In this document: piece after piece, positions 1 through 6,449 of the stretch
Numbering within the stretch: the stretch's first letter is position 1
Layout: every line of letters starts with the position of its first letter
Source of the DNA: an uncultured Terriglobales bacterium
Lineage (GTDB): Bacteria; Acidobacteriota; Terriglobia; Terriglobales; Acidobacteriaceae
Assembly (NCBI GenBank): GCA_955652845.1
Contig: CATPBY010000067.1
Location: forward strand, 1 to 7,107
Length of the DNA stretch: 7,107 nucleotides
Reading direction: 5' to 3'
Notes under the pieces: generated by a model
Told to the model about the DNA's origin: nothing
What the model saw: only the letters and a program-made list of their open reading frames with translations
Database searches by the model: none
Translations under genes and position numbers: made by a program

Positions 1-615
1 GATAAGGGCCTCGCGAACCGGAAGACCAAATTTCTGCTCTTCAAACAGTTTGCGAAACTCTGAGGCCACGGGCTCGGCGAGTTCATTCGCAATCAGCTCC
101 AGCGCCGTAGTGAAGGCGTGACCGGCGCGCACCGCGCGGGCGAGAGTATCGATCGCCTGCGGAAACAGTTCCTCAAATTTCTGGAAGCGTTTGGAGCGCC
201 GGTAGGAAGCGTAAGAATAGGGCATCAATGCGCCCAGGATCACTCCCAGCCATACAAACTGCGGGAATCCGCTGAACAGCAGCACCAGCAGTCCTACAGC
301 CGCCCCGCTGGCCACGCAGAAGATCAAAATGTTGCCGGCACGCCATTTCAGGTTTGCCTGGGAAAGCATGGTCTGCAGACCCGAAATGCGCGAAGAGCGG
401 CGGAGAAGGCTGTCGAGTGCCGGAATCTGGCTCAACATTTCGTCGCGCAACAGAGCCAGTTCTTCGCTGGGAGCGCGTTCCGCAGCTTTCTCCACAGTGG
501 CCAGGCGCTCGCGAAGCAGACGAGCCTGAGCGCTGCGCTGGTCCAAAAGCGAGCCGATAACAAACACGGCCGCCGCGACCACGGCGAATACGAGAACGGC
601 AAGAAGCACAATCAT
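1..615 (-). CDS. tadB: TadB, Tad pilus inner-membrane platform protein (3' end missing)
   Basis: Translating the minus strand from the ATG at 615 gives 205 residues with no stop before the window edge, so the C-terminal part is cut off. Residues 1-23 are a hydrophobic N-terminal membrane segment. Residues 24-90 are a charged, probably helical stretch. Residues 94-114 and 119-136 are two further membrane segments. A T2SSF-type (GspF/TadB) cytoplasmic domain begins near residue 145, with the family-typical stretches FPQAIDTLARAVRAGHAF (151-168) and EEQKFGLPVREAL (192-204). TadB, with TadC, forms the platform on which the CpaF motor acts to push pilin subunits into the fibre. The start is supported by GGAGA about 8 nt upstream, and it lies 20 nt after the cpaF stop, so the two are very likely co-transcribed. 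The missing part should contain the rest of the T2SSF domain and the last membrane helices. Confidence 0.93.
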   Translation of the reverse strand, partial: MIVLLAVLVFAVVAAAVFVIGSLLDQRSAQARLLRERLATVEKAAERAPSEELALLRDEMLSQIPALDSLLRRSSRISGLQTMLSQANLKWRAGNILIFCVASGAAVGLLVLLFSGFPQFVWLGVILGALMPYSYASYRRSKRFQKFEELFPQAIDTLARAVRAGHAFTTALELIANELAEPVASEFRKLFEEQKFGLPVREALI

Positions 616-635
616 AGGAACTTCTCCGGCAACAA

Positions 636-1931
636 CTAAACCTCCATGCGCGAGTCGAACAGCGCCGGTCGCAGCCTGCACCCTGCAGTCGCCAGGCGTT
701 CCGCGAATTTGGGACGGATTCCGGTCGCGCGGAATGTGCCTTTCACTCTGCCGCCTTCGTCGATCCCATGCCGGTCGAATACGAAAATGTCCTGCATGGC
801 AATAACGTCGCCTTCCATGCCGGTCACTTCAGAGATGGTGATCACTTTACGGGTCCCGTCCGAGAGCCTGGCGATCTGAACCACGGCATGGATGGCGGCC
901 GCAATCTGATGGCGCATGGCACGCTCCGGGATATTCAGACTGGCCATCGAAAACATGTTCTCCACGCGCGCCAGCGCGTCCCGCTGGGAGTTGGCGTGGA
1001 CTGTGGTCAGCGAACCTTCGTGGCCGGTGTTCATGGCCTGCAACATGTCGAACGCTTCCTCGCCGCGCACCTCGCCCAGCACTATGCGGTCGGGACGCAT
1101 ACGCAAACTGTTAATCACCAGCTGACGCTGCCGCACCGCCCCTTTGCCTTCAATATTGGGCGGGCGGGTTTCCAGGCGGACGACATGCTCCTGTTTCATT
1201 TGTAGTTCGGCCGCATCTTCGATCGTGACAATGCGCTCGGAATTCGGAATGAAGCCGGAAAGAACATTCAGCAGTGTGGTTTTGCCGGCGCCGGTTCCGC
1301 CTGAAATCAGAAGGTTAAGCCTGCCCTTGACCATGGCCGAGAGCAGCTCCAGCATGGGTTCGGTGATCGACTTATTTTCGAGCAACTGGCGGGCGGTGAT
1401 CGGGTCTCGGCCGAAACGCCGGATGGAAAGACAGGGGCCATCAATCGCCAGCGGCGGAATAATGGCGTTAACGCGTGATCCGTCAGGCAGGCGGGCATCG
1501 ACCATGGGCGACGATTCATCCACCCGCCGGCCTACGCGGGAAACAATGCGATCAATGATCTGCATCAGGTGCGCGTCATCCTTGAAACTCAGGCCGGTGG
1601 GTTCAAGCTTGCCCGCCCGTTCTACATAGACCTTGTCATAGCGGTTGACCAGGATGTCAGAAATAGTGGGATCTTTCAGCAGCGGCTCGAGCGGTCCCAG
1701 GCCGAAAATTTCATCAAGGATTTCCCGCGCCAGTCTCTCACGCTCGGCGAAGCTGAGAGGCACAGCCTCGCTGTTGACCGTATTGCGAATGAGGAGCAGT
1801 ACTTCTTCACGCGCGGCGTCACTTGGCGTTCGCCCCAGCTTTTCAAGATCCAGGCGGTCGAGAATCTTGCGATGGAGGTCAGCTTTGACCTGCTGGTATT
1901 CGGTTCTCTCGAAAGCTTGTAAATTCACCAT
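636..1931 (-). CDS. cpaF: CpaF/TadA, Tad pilus assembly motor ATPase
   Basis: A complete 431-residue secretion ATPase of the GspE/VirB11 superfamily, about the usual CpaF length and without an added N-terminal FHA domain. The N-terminal domain spans about residues 1-170 (FGLGPLEPLL at 76-85, DARLPDGSRVNA at 145-156). The ATPase core has Walker A GGTGAGKTT (211-219), an Asp box IEDAAELQ (237-244), Walker B IVLGEVRG (283-290, catalytic Glu287) and a His box GHEGSLTTVHANS (303-315). All key residues look intact, so it should be active. Family knowledge: it forms a cytoplasmic hexamer whose ATP hydrolysis drives pilus extension, and retraction in some species, through TadB/TadC. The start at 1931 lies 22 nt after the cpaE stop; its ribosome binding site is weak (only GGA), which fits translational coupling. 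The C-terminal ATGIRPKFAERL (402-413) is also typical of the family. Confidence 0.97.
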   Translation of the reverse strand: MVNLQAFERTEYQQVKADLHRKILDRLDLEKLGRTPSDAAREEVLLLIRNTVNSEAVPLSFAERERLAREILDEIFGLGPLEPLLKDPTISDILVNRYDKVYVERAGKLEPTGLSFKDDAHLMQIIDRIVSRVGRRVDESSPMVDARLPDGSRVNAIIPPLAIDGPCLSIRRFGRDPITARQLLENKSITEPMLELLSAMVKGRLNLLISGGTGAGKTTLLNVLSGFIPNSERIVTIEDAAELQMKQEHVVRLETRPPNIEGKGAVRQRQLVINSLRMRPDRIVLGEVRGEEAFDMLQAMNTGHEGSLTTVHANSQRDALARVENMFSMASLNIPERAMRHQIAAAIHAVVQIARLSDGTRKVITISEVTGMEGDVIAMQDIFVFDRHGIDEGGRVKGTFRATGIRPKFAERLATAGCRLRPALFDSRMEV

Positions 1932-1953
1932 GATTCTGTCCGGAACCCACTAC

Positions 1954-3168
1954 TCATACCGTCTTGAACAGCGACCAGGCCCGGCGTTTTACATCGACGT
2001 CGTTTTCAGTCAGGCGATGCGCCAGCGCCGTAAAGGAACGCGCGATCTCGGTATGATTCTGGTTCATCAGCGGAATCCCCCGGTCGATGGCGGTGGATAC
2101 CGCAAAATATTGGTTAGGAATCTTCCACAGCAGCTTGACGCCGGCCGCGGCTTCTGCGTCTGACTCGCTGAAACCCGCAATCTTTCGGAAGCGATTCAGT
2201 ACCAGCATGACTCTCTCCCGCCCACTGTTCTCGCCAAGAAATTGTTGCACCCTGGCCGCGCTCCACAACGATGCAACGTCAGTGGACGCAACCAGTAAAA
2301 CCGTCTCCGAGAGGTTGCAAACCAGGCGAGTGGTGGCATCCATTCGTGTGGAAGCATCGACCACCACATAACTGAACTGGGCGGCCAGCATGTCGAACAA
2401 GCGGGCGAACTCCGCCGTTGACGGTTCCACCGGGCCCGGCGTGTTTGTGCCTGCGAGCAATTGCAGGCCGCGCTCGTGCCTGGTCATGAAACTTTCGAGC
2501 AGCGAGCTGTCGAGCCGATGCAGATTGCGGATGGCATCGGCCACGTTAAACAGAGGCTTCAGATTCATGTGCAGGGCGGTGTGGCCGAGAGGCGCGATGT
2601 CCACCAGTGCTACCCCTCCGTGAGCGGCTTGGAGGGCCAAAGCCAAATTCACCGCGCAGGTTGTGGCGCCACTTCCGCCTTTGGCATTGACGACAGTGTA
2701 GATTTTTCCACGCTGCTGCCCCTCCCGCGTTACCTTCCTTTGCGCCGTGGTTAAACGTACGAAAGCCTCGAGCAAATCCGTGGTAGTGGTGGGCCGTTCT
2801 ATAAATTCACGGGCGCCGGAGCGCATTGCGTTGACGATGACCTGCGCCTGCGACATTGCGCCGATGGCAAACAGCGCTGGCTTCGGCAGTTCCTGGTGAA
2901 TCAGTTCGATGGCCCGCAGGGCGAGTCCAACATTGTCGGAAGGAATGTCCACCAGAACCACGTCAGGATTCGCGCTCTGGATGCGGCGTACCACCGGGTC
3001 TGTGGCGCCTATCGGAAAGGTGGCGCAGGTATGAACTGTGCGCGCCACGCTGGTCCCATCTACAAGTACCTGTAATACCGCCCGCTGTTCGCTATCTTGC
3101 GCGACGATTACTACGGAGAGTTCGGACATCTGCTGGGTCCCCTGCTGATTGCTGAAATCAACCACCAT
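1954..3168 (-). CDS. cpaE: CpaE/TadZ, MinD-like Tad pilus positioning protein with receiver-like N-terminus
   Basis: A 404-residue protein in two parts. Residues 16-145 look like a response-regulator receiver fold: beta strand LSVVIVAQD, then DVVLVDIP with Asp74 at the phosphoacceptor position, then FIERP at 122-126. The usual beta-5 lysine appears replaced by Arg125 and the beta-4 Ser/Thr is not evident, so it may be a pseudo-receiver. Residues 155-385 are a MinD/ParA-type domain with a deviant P-loop KGGSGATT (163-170) that keeps signature Lys163 but has Ala168 where GKT is expected. Asp190 lies in the A' region and a Walker B-like VVVDAS at 268-273. Known role: TadZ/CpaE localises to the pole and recruits the Tad apparatus. 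The gene starts 7 nt after cpaC and has no good ribosome binding site there. Met14 (codon at 3129) has AGGGGA 8 nt upstream and begins MSELSVVIV, so a 391-residue form is a real alternative. Confidence 0.94.
   Translation of the reverse strand: MVVDFSNQQGTQQMSELSVVIVAQDSEQRAVLQVLVDGTSVARTVHTCATFPIGATDPVVRRIQSANPDVVLVDIPSDNVGLALRAIELIHQELPKPALFAIGAMSQAQVIVNAMRSGAREFIERPTTTTDLLEAFVRLTTAQRKVTREGQQRGKIYTVVNAKGGSGATTCAVNLALALQAAHGGVALVDIAPLGHTALHMNLKPLFNVADAIRNLHRLDSSLLESFMTRHERGLQLLAGTNTPGPVEPSTAEFARLFDMLAAQFSYVVVDASTRMDATTRLVCNLSETVLLVASTDVASLWSAARVQQFLGENSGRERVMLVLNRFRKIAGFSESDAEAAAGVKLLWKIPNQYFAVSTAIDRGIPLMNQNHTEIARSFTALAHRLTENDVDVKRRAWSLFKTV
3138..3143 (-). promoter_or_regulatory. Possible ribosome binding site for an internal cpaE start
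   Basis: AGGGGA lies 8 nt before the in-frame ATG at 3129 (Met14 of the long form). No comparable site precedes the ATG at 3168. If used, cpaE begins at MSEL and the gap to cpaC grows from 7 to 46 nt. The motif is only a partial match to the anti-Shine-Dalgarno sequence, so the choice of start stays open. Confidence 0.35.
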
Positions 3169-3175
3169 TCGCTCA

Positions 3176-4606
3176 TCATTTGCTATTGCCCGATGGTTTC
3201 GATTTATCGAACTTATCTTTTTCGAGGTACGGCATCGGAGCTGCAGGCAATGGTGGATTCTGCATGTTCGGCGAAATACGGCGTGCGGTGCATAAAACCA
3301 TTAATTCTGAATTGCTTTTCTGGGCGCTCTTGCTCTTGAATAAATTCCCCAGCACGGGGATGTCCCCCAGCCCAGGAATCTTGTTGGCGAGATTCGTTAC
3401 CCGGTTGTCGATCAGCCCCGCGATTACGAAGCTTTGACCATCCTGCAGTTCGAATTCAGTATCCGCGCGCCGGGTGCTCAAAGCCGGGACCGTAAATCCG
3501 GAAAGGGTAAGCGCATTCGCGAAGTCCAGGGTGCTGACTTCAGGTACAACTCGCAGATGGATGTTCCCGTTGGGCATGATCACCGGAGTGAATTTAAGCT
3601 TAACGCCAAATTCCTTGAACGAGATTGTGACTGCCGTAAAGCCTTGACCGGGCTGCACAATAGGAAAAGGAAATTCTCCGCCGGCGAGAAAACTGGCTTC
3701 CTTGCCATTCACTGCGATCAGGTTGGGTTCGGCCAGAATCTGCAGCAGGTTCTTCTGCTGCAGCGCCCGTAACACTACGCCCAGATGGATGTCCGGACGG
3801 AACAGGAAAAGATTGAGCACATCATTAATGGTTTCCTGCGACGAAAAAGGTCCGCTTGGTCCGGTAACGTCGTTGATCTTCTGCGGGCCAAAGCCGCCGA
3901 ATTGCCCGGTCGTGGTTGTACCCAGGGTGTTGGTTGCGCCCGTGGAAAGAATGTTCACTCCCAGTTGAGTCAGGGCCGTGCGATCCACCTCGGCAAACTT
4001 TACCTCGAGCAATACTTCCTGGGCGCCCACCGGGCCAAAGGTCAGCACATTGACAACGTTCTTCGAATATGCCTCGGCGATCATGCCCGCGCGTTTGTAC
4101 ACATCTTCGGTCGAAACATGGCCGGAGAGAACAATTGCGGAGCGGGAAGGCGACACCGCGATCTGCTCTTCTGGAAAGACCCGCCTTTCTTCCTCCGCGG
4201 CGGCGCTGACATCCACATCCACCCGCAGATCGAAGCTGCGTGAACGCTCAAGTTCGTCCCAGATCAAAAGCGAAACTTCTCCCGGAGCCCGCCCGTGAAC
4301 CAGAATCTGCGTCGGTGTTACCACCAGCGCGTCGGCCACGGTATCGTCGGTTACCGAGACTCGCTTCAGTCGTTCGGTGGTATTGATCAGCAGAGACTTA
4401 CCCACGAGAACACGCAAAGGCGCAGCGCCTTGCGGCTCGGCTTGCGGCGTTTGTGAGCTCGCTGCGGGAGCCTGAGCCTGTTCGGGCGCGGGTTGGGCAT
4501 CGGGTGCCGCGCTGGAAGCCGGTTGCTGCTGGGAATTGCCCGGCACGACTACCATCAGCAGCAACGAAACAGACAGAATCCGGCACAATAGCTTCCCAAG
4601 CTTCAT
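3176..4606 (-). CDS. cpaC: CpaC/RcpA, Tad pilus outer-membrane secretin
   Basis: A 476-residue secretin, numbered here from the ATG at 4606. I chose this start over the in-frame ATG at 4642 because GGGAGG lies 8 nt before it and because the protein then begins with a normal signal peptide (basic MKLGK, a hydrophobic core to about residue 21, cleavage near 26). Residues 27-61 are a low-complexity Ala/Pro/Gln linker. Residues 62-133 match the secretin N-terminal pilus domain (LRVLVGKSLLI...VLVHGRAPGEVSLL type). Residues 148-191 resemble a BON-like periplasmic domain (IVLSGHVSTEDVYKRA). Residues 195-445 are the secretin channel, with ILAEPNLIAVNGKEASFLAG and the signature KIPGLGDIPVLGNLF at 409-423. 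The tail is Pro/Lys/Ser-rich. Family knowledge: a multimeric gated outer-membrane pore through which the Flp fibre leaves. It lies 75 nt after cpaB and 7 nt before cpaE. The Cys near residue 8 is not in a lipobox, so it is not a lipoprotein. Confidence 0.96.
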   Translation of the reverse strand: MKLGKLLCRILSVSLLLMVVVPGNSQQQPASSAAPDAQPAPEQAQAPAASSQTPQAEPQGAAPLRVLVGKSLLINTTERLKRVSVTDDTVADALVVTPTQILVHGRAPGEVSLLIWDELERSRSFDLRVDVDVSAAAEEERRVFPEEQIAVSPSRSAIVLSGHVSTEDVYKRAGMIAEAYSKNVVNVLTFGPVGAQEVLLEVKFAEVDRTALTQLGVNILSTGATNTLGTTTTGQFGGFGPQKINDVTGPSGPFSSQETINDVLNLFLFRPDIHLGVVLRALQQKNLLQILAEPNLIAVNGKEASFLAGGEFPFPIVQPGQGFTAVTISFKEFGVKLKFTPVIMPNGNIHLRVVPEVSTLDFANALTLSGFTVPALSTRRADTEFELQDGQSFVIAGLIDNRVTNLANKIPGLGDIPVLGNLFKSKSAQKSNSELMVLCTARRISPNMQNPPLPAAPMPYLEKDKFDKSKPSGNSK

Positions 4607-4610
4607 CTCT

Positions 4611-4631
4611 GTTTCCTCCCAACAGCGGGAG
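4611..4631 (-). promoter_or_regulatory. Stem-loop burying the cpaC Shine-Dalgarno sequence
   Basis: In the transcript CUCCC (4631-4627) can pair perfectly with GGGAG (4620-4616) around the six-base loop GCUGUU. The 3' arm is the core of the cpaC ribosome binding site GGGAGG, 8 nt before the AUG at 4606. The pairing is seen in the sequence; that it limits secretin translation is an inference. Translating ribosomes arriving from cpaB stop about 50 nt earlier, so they would not necessarily melt it. Confidence 0.45.
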
Positions 4632-4681
4632 CGGATCGGCATGTTTCTAACCTCGAACCCTGACGTTTATTTCCGGATTGA

Positions 4682-5563
4682 TTACGGCGCGCTTCCGGTC
4701 TGACAATCAACAGTGGAGCTCGCATTTTCAGTGCATTTGGTTACGGTGCGTTTATTTCCGTGAATCATCTCCACGCCATATACACTCGGCGGGGGAGCTG
4801 CCGCTGGAGCTGCAACACGCTTCGTCTTCGAACGTGGAGCCGCCGGCGCGGGGGTCGAAGCATATCGGTACAAAGAATCCGTCTTGACCGGCGACAGCTC
4901 CTGCTGCCTGGTATCGAGTGGATTGCGCAAAGCCAGTTGGATTTTTCCCTGGGTCATCGCCAGCGTGAGTTTCTGCGCATCGTCCGGAGAAACCAGCAGT
5001 GTTATCACCGGAGCGTTTTGGGGCTCCCCGGTCGAAGTCCGTTCCAGTTTTTGCCCGGTGGCGATGACGGCGACATTCTCCAGCACTGTTGTCGTCTGCT
5101 CTTGAGCTGCGCCCGAAGGGTTGCCGGTGAGCAGCACATCGACCCTCGTCCCCGGTAGCACAAAGCCAGCCACGCCACTCACTTCATTCACCCGGACTGG
5201 AACCGCTCGCATTCCCGCCGGGATCAACGAGGTGAGGCCTGATCCGGCATTCTCACCGGCAAGTTTGGTGGGCAGAACGAATTCCCCTTTGGCAATCGGC
5301 AACACAACGCCGCGACCGACTACGGAGGATTTTTGATGGAAAGTATTCGGAGGCAGATCACCCATTGGATAATGAACTATCTTGATTTCCTTGTCCTGCA
5401 CCTTGGTGCCTATTTGCAGGTCGGTAGCTGCCACCACCACATCGCTGCCCGGTTGATTGTTTTTTCCCGCATTCGAGCTCAGGTTGCGATAAACCGTGAA
5501 GCTGACGAATGCCCCTAATGCCAGTGCGACAAACCCGATCAGCAATAAGCGGGTGCGATTCAT
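4682..5563 (-). CDS. cpaB: CpaB/RcpC, periplasmic Tad pilus assembly protein
   Basis: A 293-residue protein with one N-terminal membrane anchor or signal (LLLIGFVALALGAFVSFTVY, residues 6-25). A SAF-like domain follows at about 41-103 (VVVAATDLQIGTKVQDKEI, then GVVLPIAKGEFVLPTKL). An RcpC/CpaB domain spans 110-222 (LIPAGMRAVPVRVNEVSGVA, FVLPGTRVDVLLTG, ENVAVIATG, VTLLVSPDDAQKL-type, GKIQLALRNPLD). Residues 236-260 are an Ala/Pro-rich linker with a basic cluster. The C-terminus (261-293) is a separate short segment, VYGVEMIHGNKR, plus two cysteines, Cys277 and Cys287. Family knowledge: it works with the secretin in the periplasm and may bind the cell wall through the SAF-like domain. The start is supported by GAGGAG 5 nt upstream. 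The gene lies 93 nt after flp1 and 75 nt before cpaC. The C-terminal tail is longer than the minimal family core and is a possible interaction site. Confidence 0.94.
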   Translation of the reverse strand: MNRTRLLLIGFVALALGAFVSFTVYRNLSSNAGKNNQPGSDVVVAATDLQIGTKVQDKEIKIVHYPMGDLPPNTFHQKSSVVGRGVVLPIAKGEFVLPTKLAGENAGSGLTSLIPAGMRAVPVRVNEVSGVAGFVLPGTRVDVLLTGNPSGAAQEQTTTVLENVAVIATGQKLERTSTGEPQNAPVITLLVSPDDAQKLTLAMTQGKIQLALRNPLDTRQQELSPVKTDSLYRYASTPAPAAPRSKTKRVAAPAAAPPPSVYGVEMIHGNKRTVTKCTENASSTVDCQTGSAP

Positions 5564-5620
5564 GACTTCTCCTCAGAGATAGGGATTGACGCCAGAGCGC
5601 GGCTGGGCACAAGAATATGA

Positions 5621-5633
5621 CCGGAATTTCCGG
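5621..5633. repeat. Palindrome with overlapping ATTCCGG repeats between flp1 and cpaB
   Basis: CCGGAATTTCCGG is a perfect inverted repeat around one central base. On the transcribed strand it can form a five-pair stem with a three-base loop. With the sequence just upstream it reads as three tandem units, ATTCGGG, ATTCCGG and ATTCCGG. It sits in the 93-nt gap after the abundant pilin gene and before cpaB, a usual place for a processing or attenuation element, but no U-run follows, so it is not a clear terminator. Confidence 0.3.
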
Positions 5634-5656
5634 AATCCCGAATCGCCTGGACCTCT

Positions 5657-5821
5657 CTATTGAACCGAACTGGCGACGGAAGAGAACACATTGTTGGCAT
5701 TAGAGCCGATCAGCCGGATCGTACCGACCACGATTACCAGGATCACAGCCAGCATCACTGCATACTCCGCGATATCCTGGCCTTGCTCGTCCCGCCATAA
5801 ACTGCGAAAAATGCTCGTCAT
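5657..5821 (-). CDS. flp: Flp-type major prepilin, copy 1
   Basis: A 54-residue Flp/Fap pilin, shorter than many gene-calling cut-offs. The leader is MTSIFRSLWRDEQG (14 residues, net basic N-terminus). The prepilin peptidase site follows Gly14, and the mature protein begins QDIAEYAVML with Glu at +5 and Tyr at +6, the hallmark Flp motif. The following stretch to about residue 37 is the hydrophobic assembly helix, and the mature chain ends SSVASSVQ. The mature length is 40 residues. The start is fixed by GGAGGG (5829-5834) 7 nt upstream, a strong site that fits a highly expressed subunit. It is the polymerising subunit of the Tad pilus, first inserted in the inner membrane. It lies 93 nt before cpaB. 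It shares 36 of 40 mature residues with the second pilin at 6158-6328. Confidence 0.95.
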   Translation of the reverse strand: MTSIFRSLWRDEQGQDIAEYAVMLAVILVIVVGTIRLIGSNANNVFSSVASSVQ

Positions 5822-5855
5822 TTCTTAGCCCTCCATGGGGAAACAGGCGGGTAAA

Positions 5856-5871
5856 CAGACATGCCCGTCTG
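5856..5871. repeat. Short inverted repeat upstream of flp1
   Basis: CAGAC and GTCTG face each other across six bases, about 20 nt before the flp1 ribosome binding site. It could be a protein-binding site or a leader hairpin. An alternative pairing of CGGG with CCCG overlaps it. A five-base arm can arise by chance. Confidence 0.2.
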
Positions 5872-5932
5872 ATCTGGTGCAATTCTGCCCGCACTCTCGA
5901 TCTGATTGACTAAATTTCTTCTCTTTTCCGAA

Positions 5933-6097
5933 TCAACGGCTTGCGAACGAAAGAGAGCCCACCTTCGAACCTTCCGCAATAATACCTTGCGGCGTCCCCA
6001 GTTGGGAGACAAATATCTGCATACCCTGGTCCGAAAGTGTGCCTTCCAAAGATTGGTAGTTTCTCAAACCGGGGTGGGTAGAGGTCAAGTGGTTCAT
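5933..6097 (-). CDS. Possible small protein of 54 residues, unrecognised
   Basis: An ATG at 6097 opens a 54-codon frame ending in TGA at 5933-5935. The product starts MNHLTSTHPG and continues with a mixed, soluble-looking sequence including LSDQGMQIFVSQLGTPQG and AEGSKVGSLSF. There is no signal peptide, membrane segment or known motif, and no clear ribosome binding site. The frame is the same as that of flp2 and stays open from the codon after the flp2 TAG, 74 codons in all. It could be a true small gene, the remnant of a longer one, or chance openness in GC-rich DNA. Other minus-strand frames across the gap are also open, so the support is weak. Confidence 0.18.
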   Translation of the reverse strand: MNHLTSTHPGLRNYQSLEGTLSDQGMQIFVSQLGTPQGIIAEGSKVGSLSFASR

Positions 6098-6157
6098 GAC
6101 CGCGAAGCAGGGCCTTGGTGAACCTGCCGCATTTATCTGCGAGGCGGCGCAAATCCC

Positions 6158-6328
6158 CTATTGGATGGTGCTGGCAACCGACGAAAACACATTATTGGCG
6201 TTGGATCCAATAAGCCTGATCGTTCCTACAACTACCGCCAGGATCACGGCCAGCATGACCGCGTACTCCGCAATGTCCTGCCCCTCTTCTCCATTTAGTC
6301 GTTTACTTAACTTCGTCAATACCGCCAT
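6158..6328 (-). CDS. flp: Flp-type major prepilin, copy 2
   Basis: A 56-residue Flp/Fap pilin. The leader MAVLTKLSKRLNGEEG (16 residues, basic) ends at the cleavage glycine. The mature chain starts QDIAEYAVML with the +5 Glu and +6 Tyr of the Flp motif and is 40 residues long, ending SSVASTIQ. Only four mature residues differ from copy 1 (Val to Ala, Ile to Val, Ser to Thr, Val to Ile), while the leaders are unrelated. The start is supported by GAGGG (6338-6342) 9 nt upstream. It is the first gene of the Tad cluster in transcription order, 151 nt after the end of the membrane protein gene. No prepilin peptidase gene (tadV/cpaA) is next to it, so that enzyme must come from elsewhere. Confidence 0.95.
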   Translation of the reverse strand: MAVLTKLSKRLNGEEGQDIAEYAVMLAVILAVVVGTIRLIGSNANNVFSSVASTIQ

Positions 6329-6417
6329 TATCTTCGACCCTCGTCAAACTGAAGAAGCGAAAGGGGGAGGCATCGATTTCCCATCATCCATTGTGTTACG
6401 GCGGCTTACCGAAAATA

Positions 6418-6449
6418 ATCATACCTCAGGAACATTTCTGTAAGTGCAA
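6418..6449 (-). promoter_or_regulatory. Weak candidate promoter for flp2 and the Tad genes
   Basis: The 151 nt between the membrane protein gene and flp2 are the natural place for the cluster promoter. On the minus strand TATGAT (6423-6418) matches a -10 box at five of six bases, about 90 nt before the flp2 start. TTGCAC (6449-6444) is a four of six -35 match, but the 20-nt spacer is longer than usual. Acidobacterial promoters are poorly known, so this is only a candidate. Confidence 0.25.

Larger units (their letters stand above)
5822..6157. other. 336-nt gap between the two pilin genes
   Basis: No recognised gene lies here. All three minus-strand frames hold open stretches, so openness alone says little. 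The most protein-like is a 54-codon frame (5933-6097), listed separately. A short inverted repeat lies at 5856-5871. A GCCGC/GCGGC pair (6126-6130 with 6144-6148, 13-base loop) follows flp2 but lacks a U-run, so I see no convincing terminator. There is no good match to a c-di-GMP riboswitch and no clear sigma-70 promoter. The gap may hold the leader of flp1 or a decayed gene. Confidence 0.5.

Noticed and set aside
118..639. Long plus-strand open frame of 173 codons
   Set aside because: It is antisense to tadB, whose minus-strand translation matches TadB well along its whole visible length; the plus-strand product has no recognisable motif.
1645..2163. Plus-strand open frame spanning the cpaF-cpaE junction
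   Set aside because: It overlaps two well-supported genes on the other strand and its product is rich in Ser/Arg with no domain, as expected of a shadow in GC-rich DNA.
4607..4642. Upstream ATG at 4642 as start of cpaC
   Set aside because: The extra 12 residues would precede the signal peptide and include the ribosome binding site GGGAGG that serves the ATG at 4606.
5700..5894. Minus-strand 64-codon frame over flp1
   Set aside because: It is in a different frame from the pilin, which has the Flp motif and a strong ribosome binding site.
6126..6148. Terminator after flp2
   Set aside because: Only a five-pair stem with a 13-base loop and no U-run.
5910..6152. Minus-strand 80-codon frame in the pilin gap
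   Set aside because: No ribosome binding site and no recognisable motif; its composition (many Arg, Pro, Gly) is typical of chance translation.
5936..6157. Possible c-di-GMP riboswitch in the gap before flp1
   Set aside because: A GGGACGCCGCAAGG stretch faintly recalls GEMM, but the conserved CACGCACAGGGCAAACC element and its paired helices are absent.
6096..6443. Plus-strand open frame of 115 codons over the flp2 region
   Set aside because: It runs antisense to the clear Flp pilin gene, and its apparent protein is explained by the complementary pilin codons.
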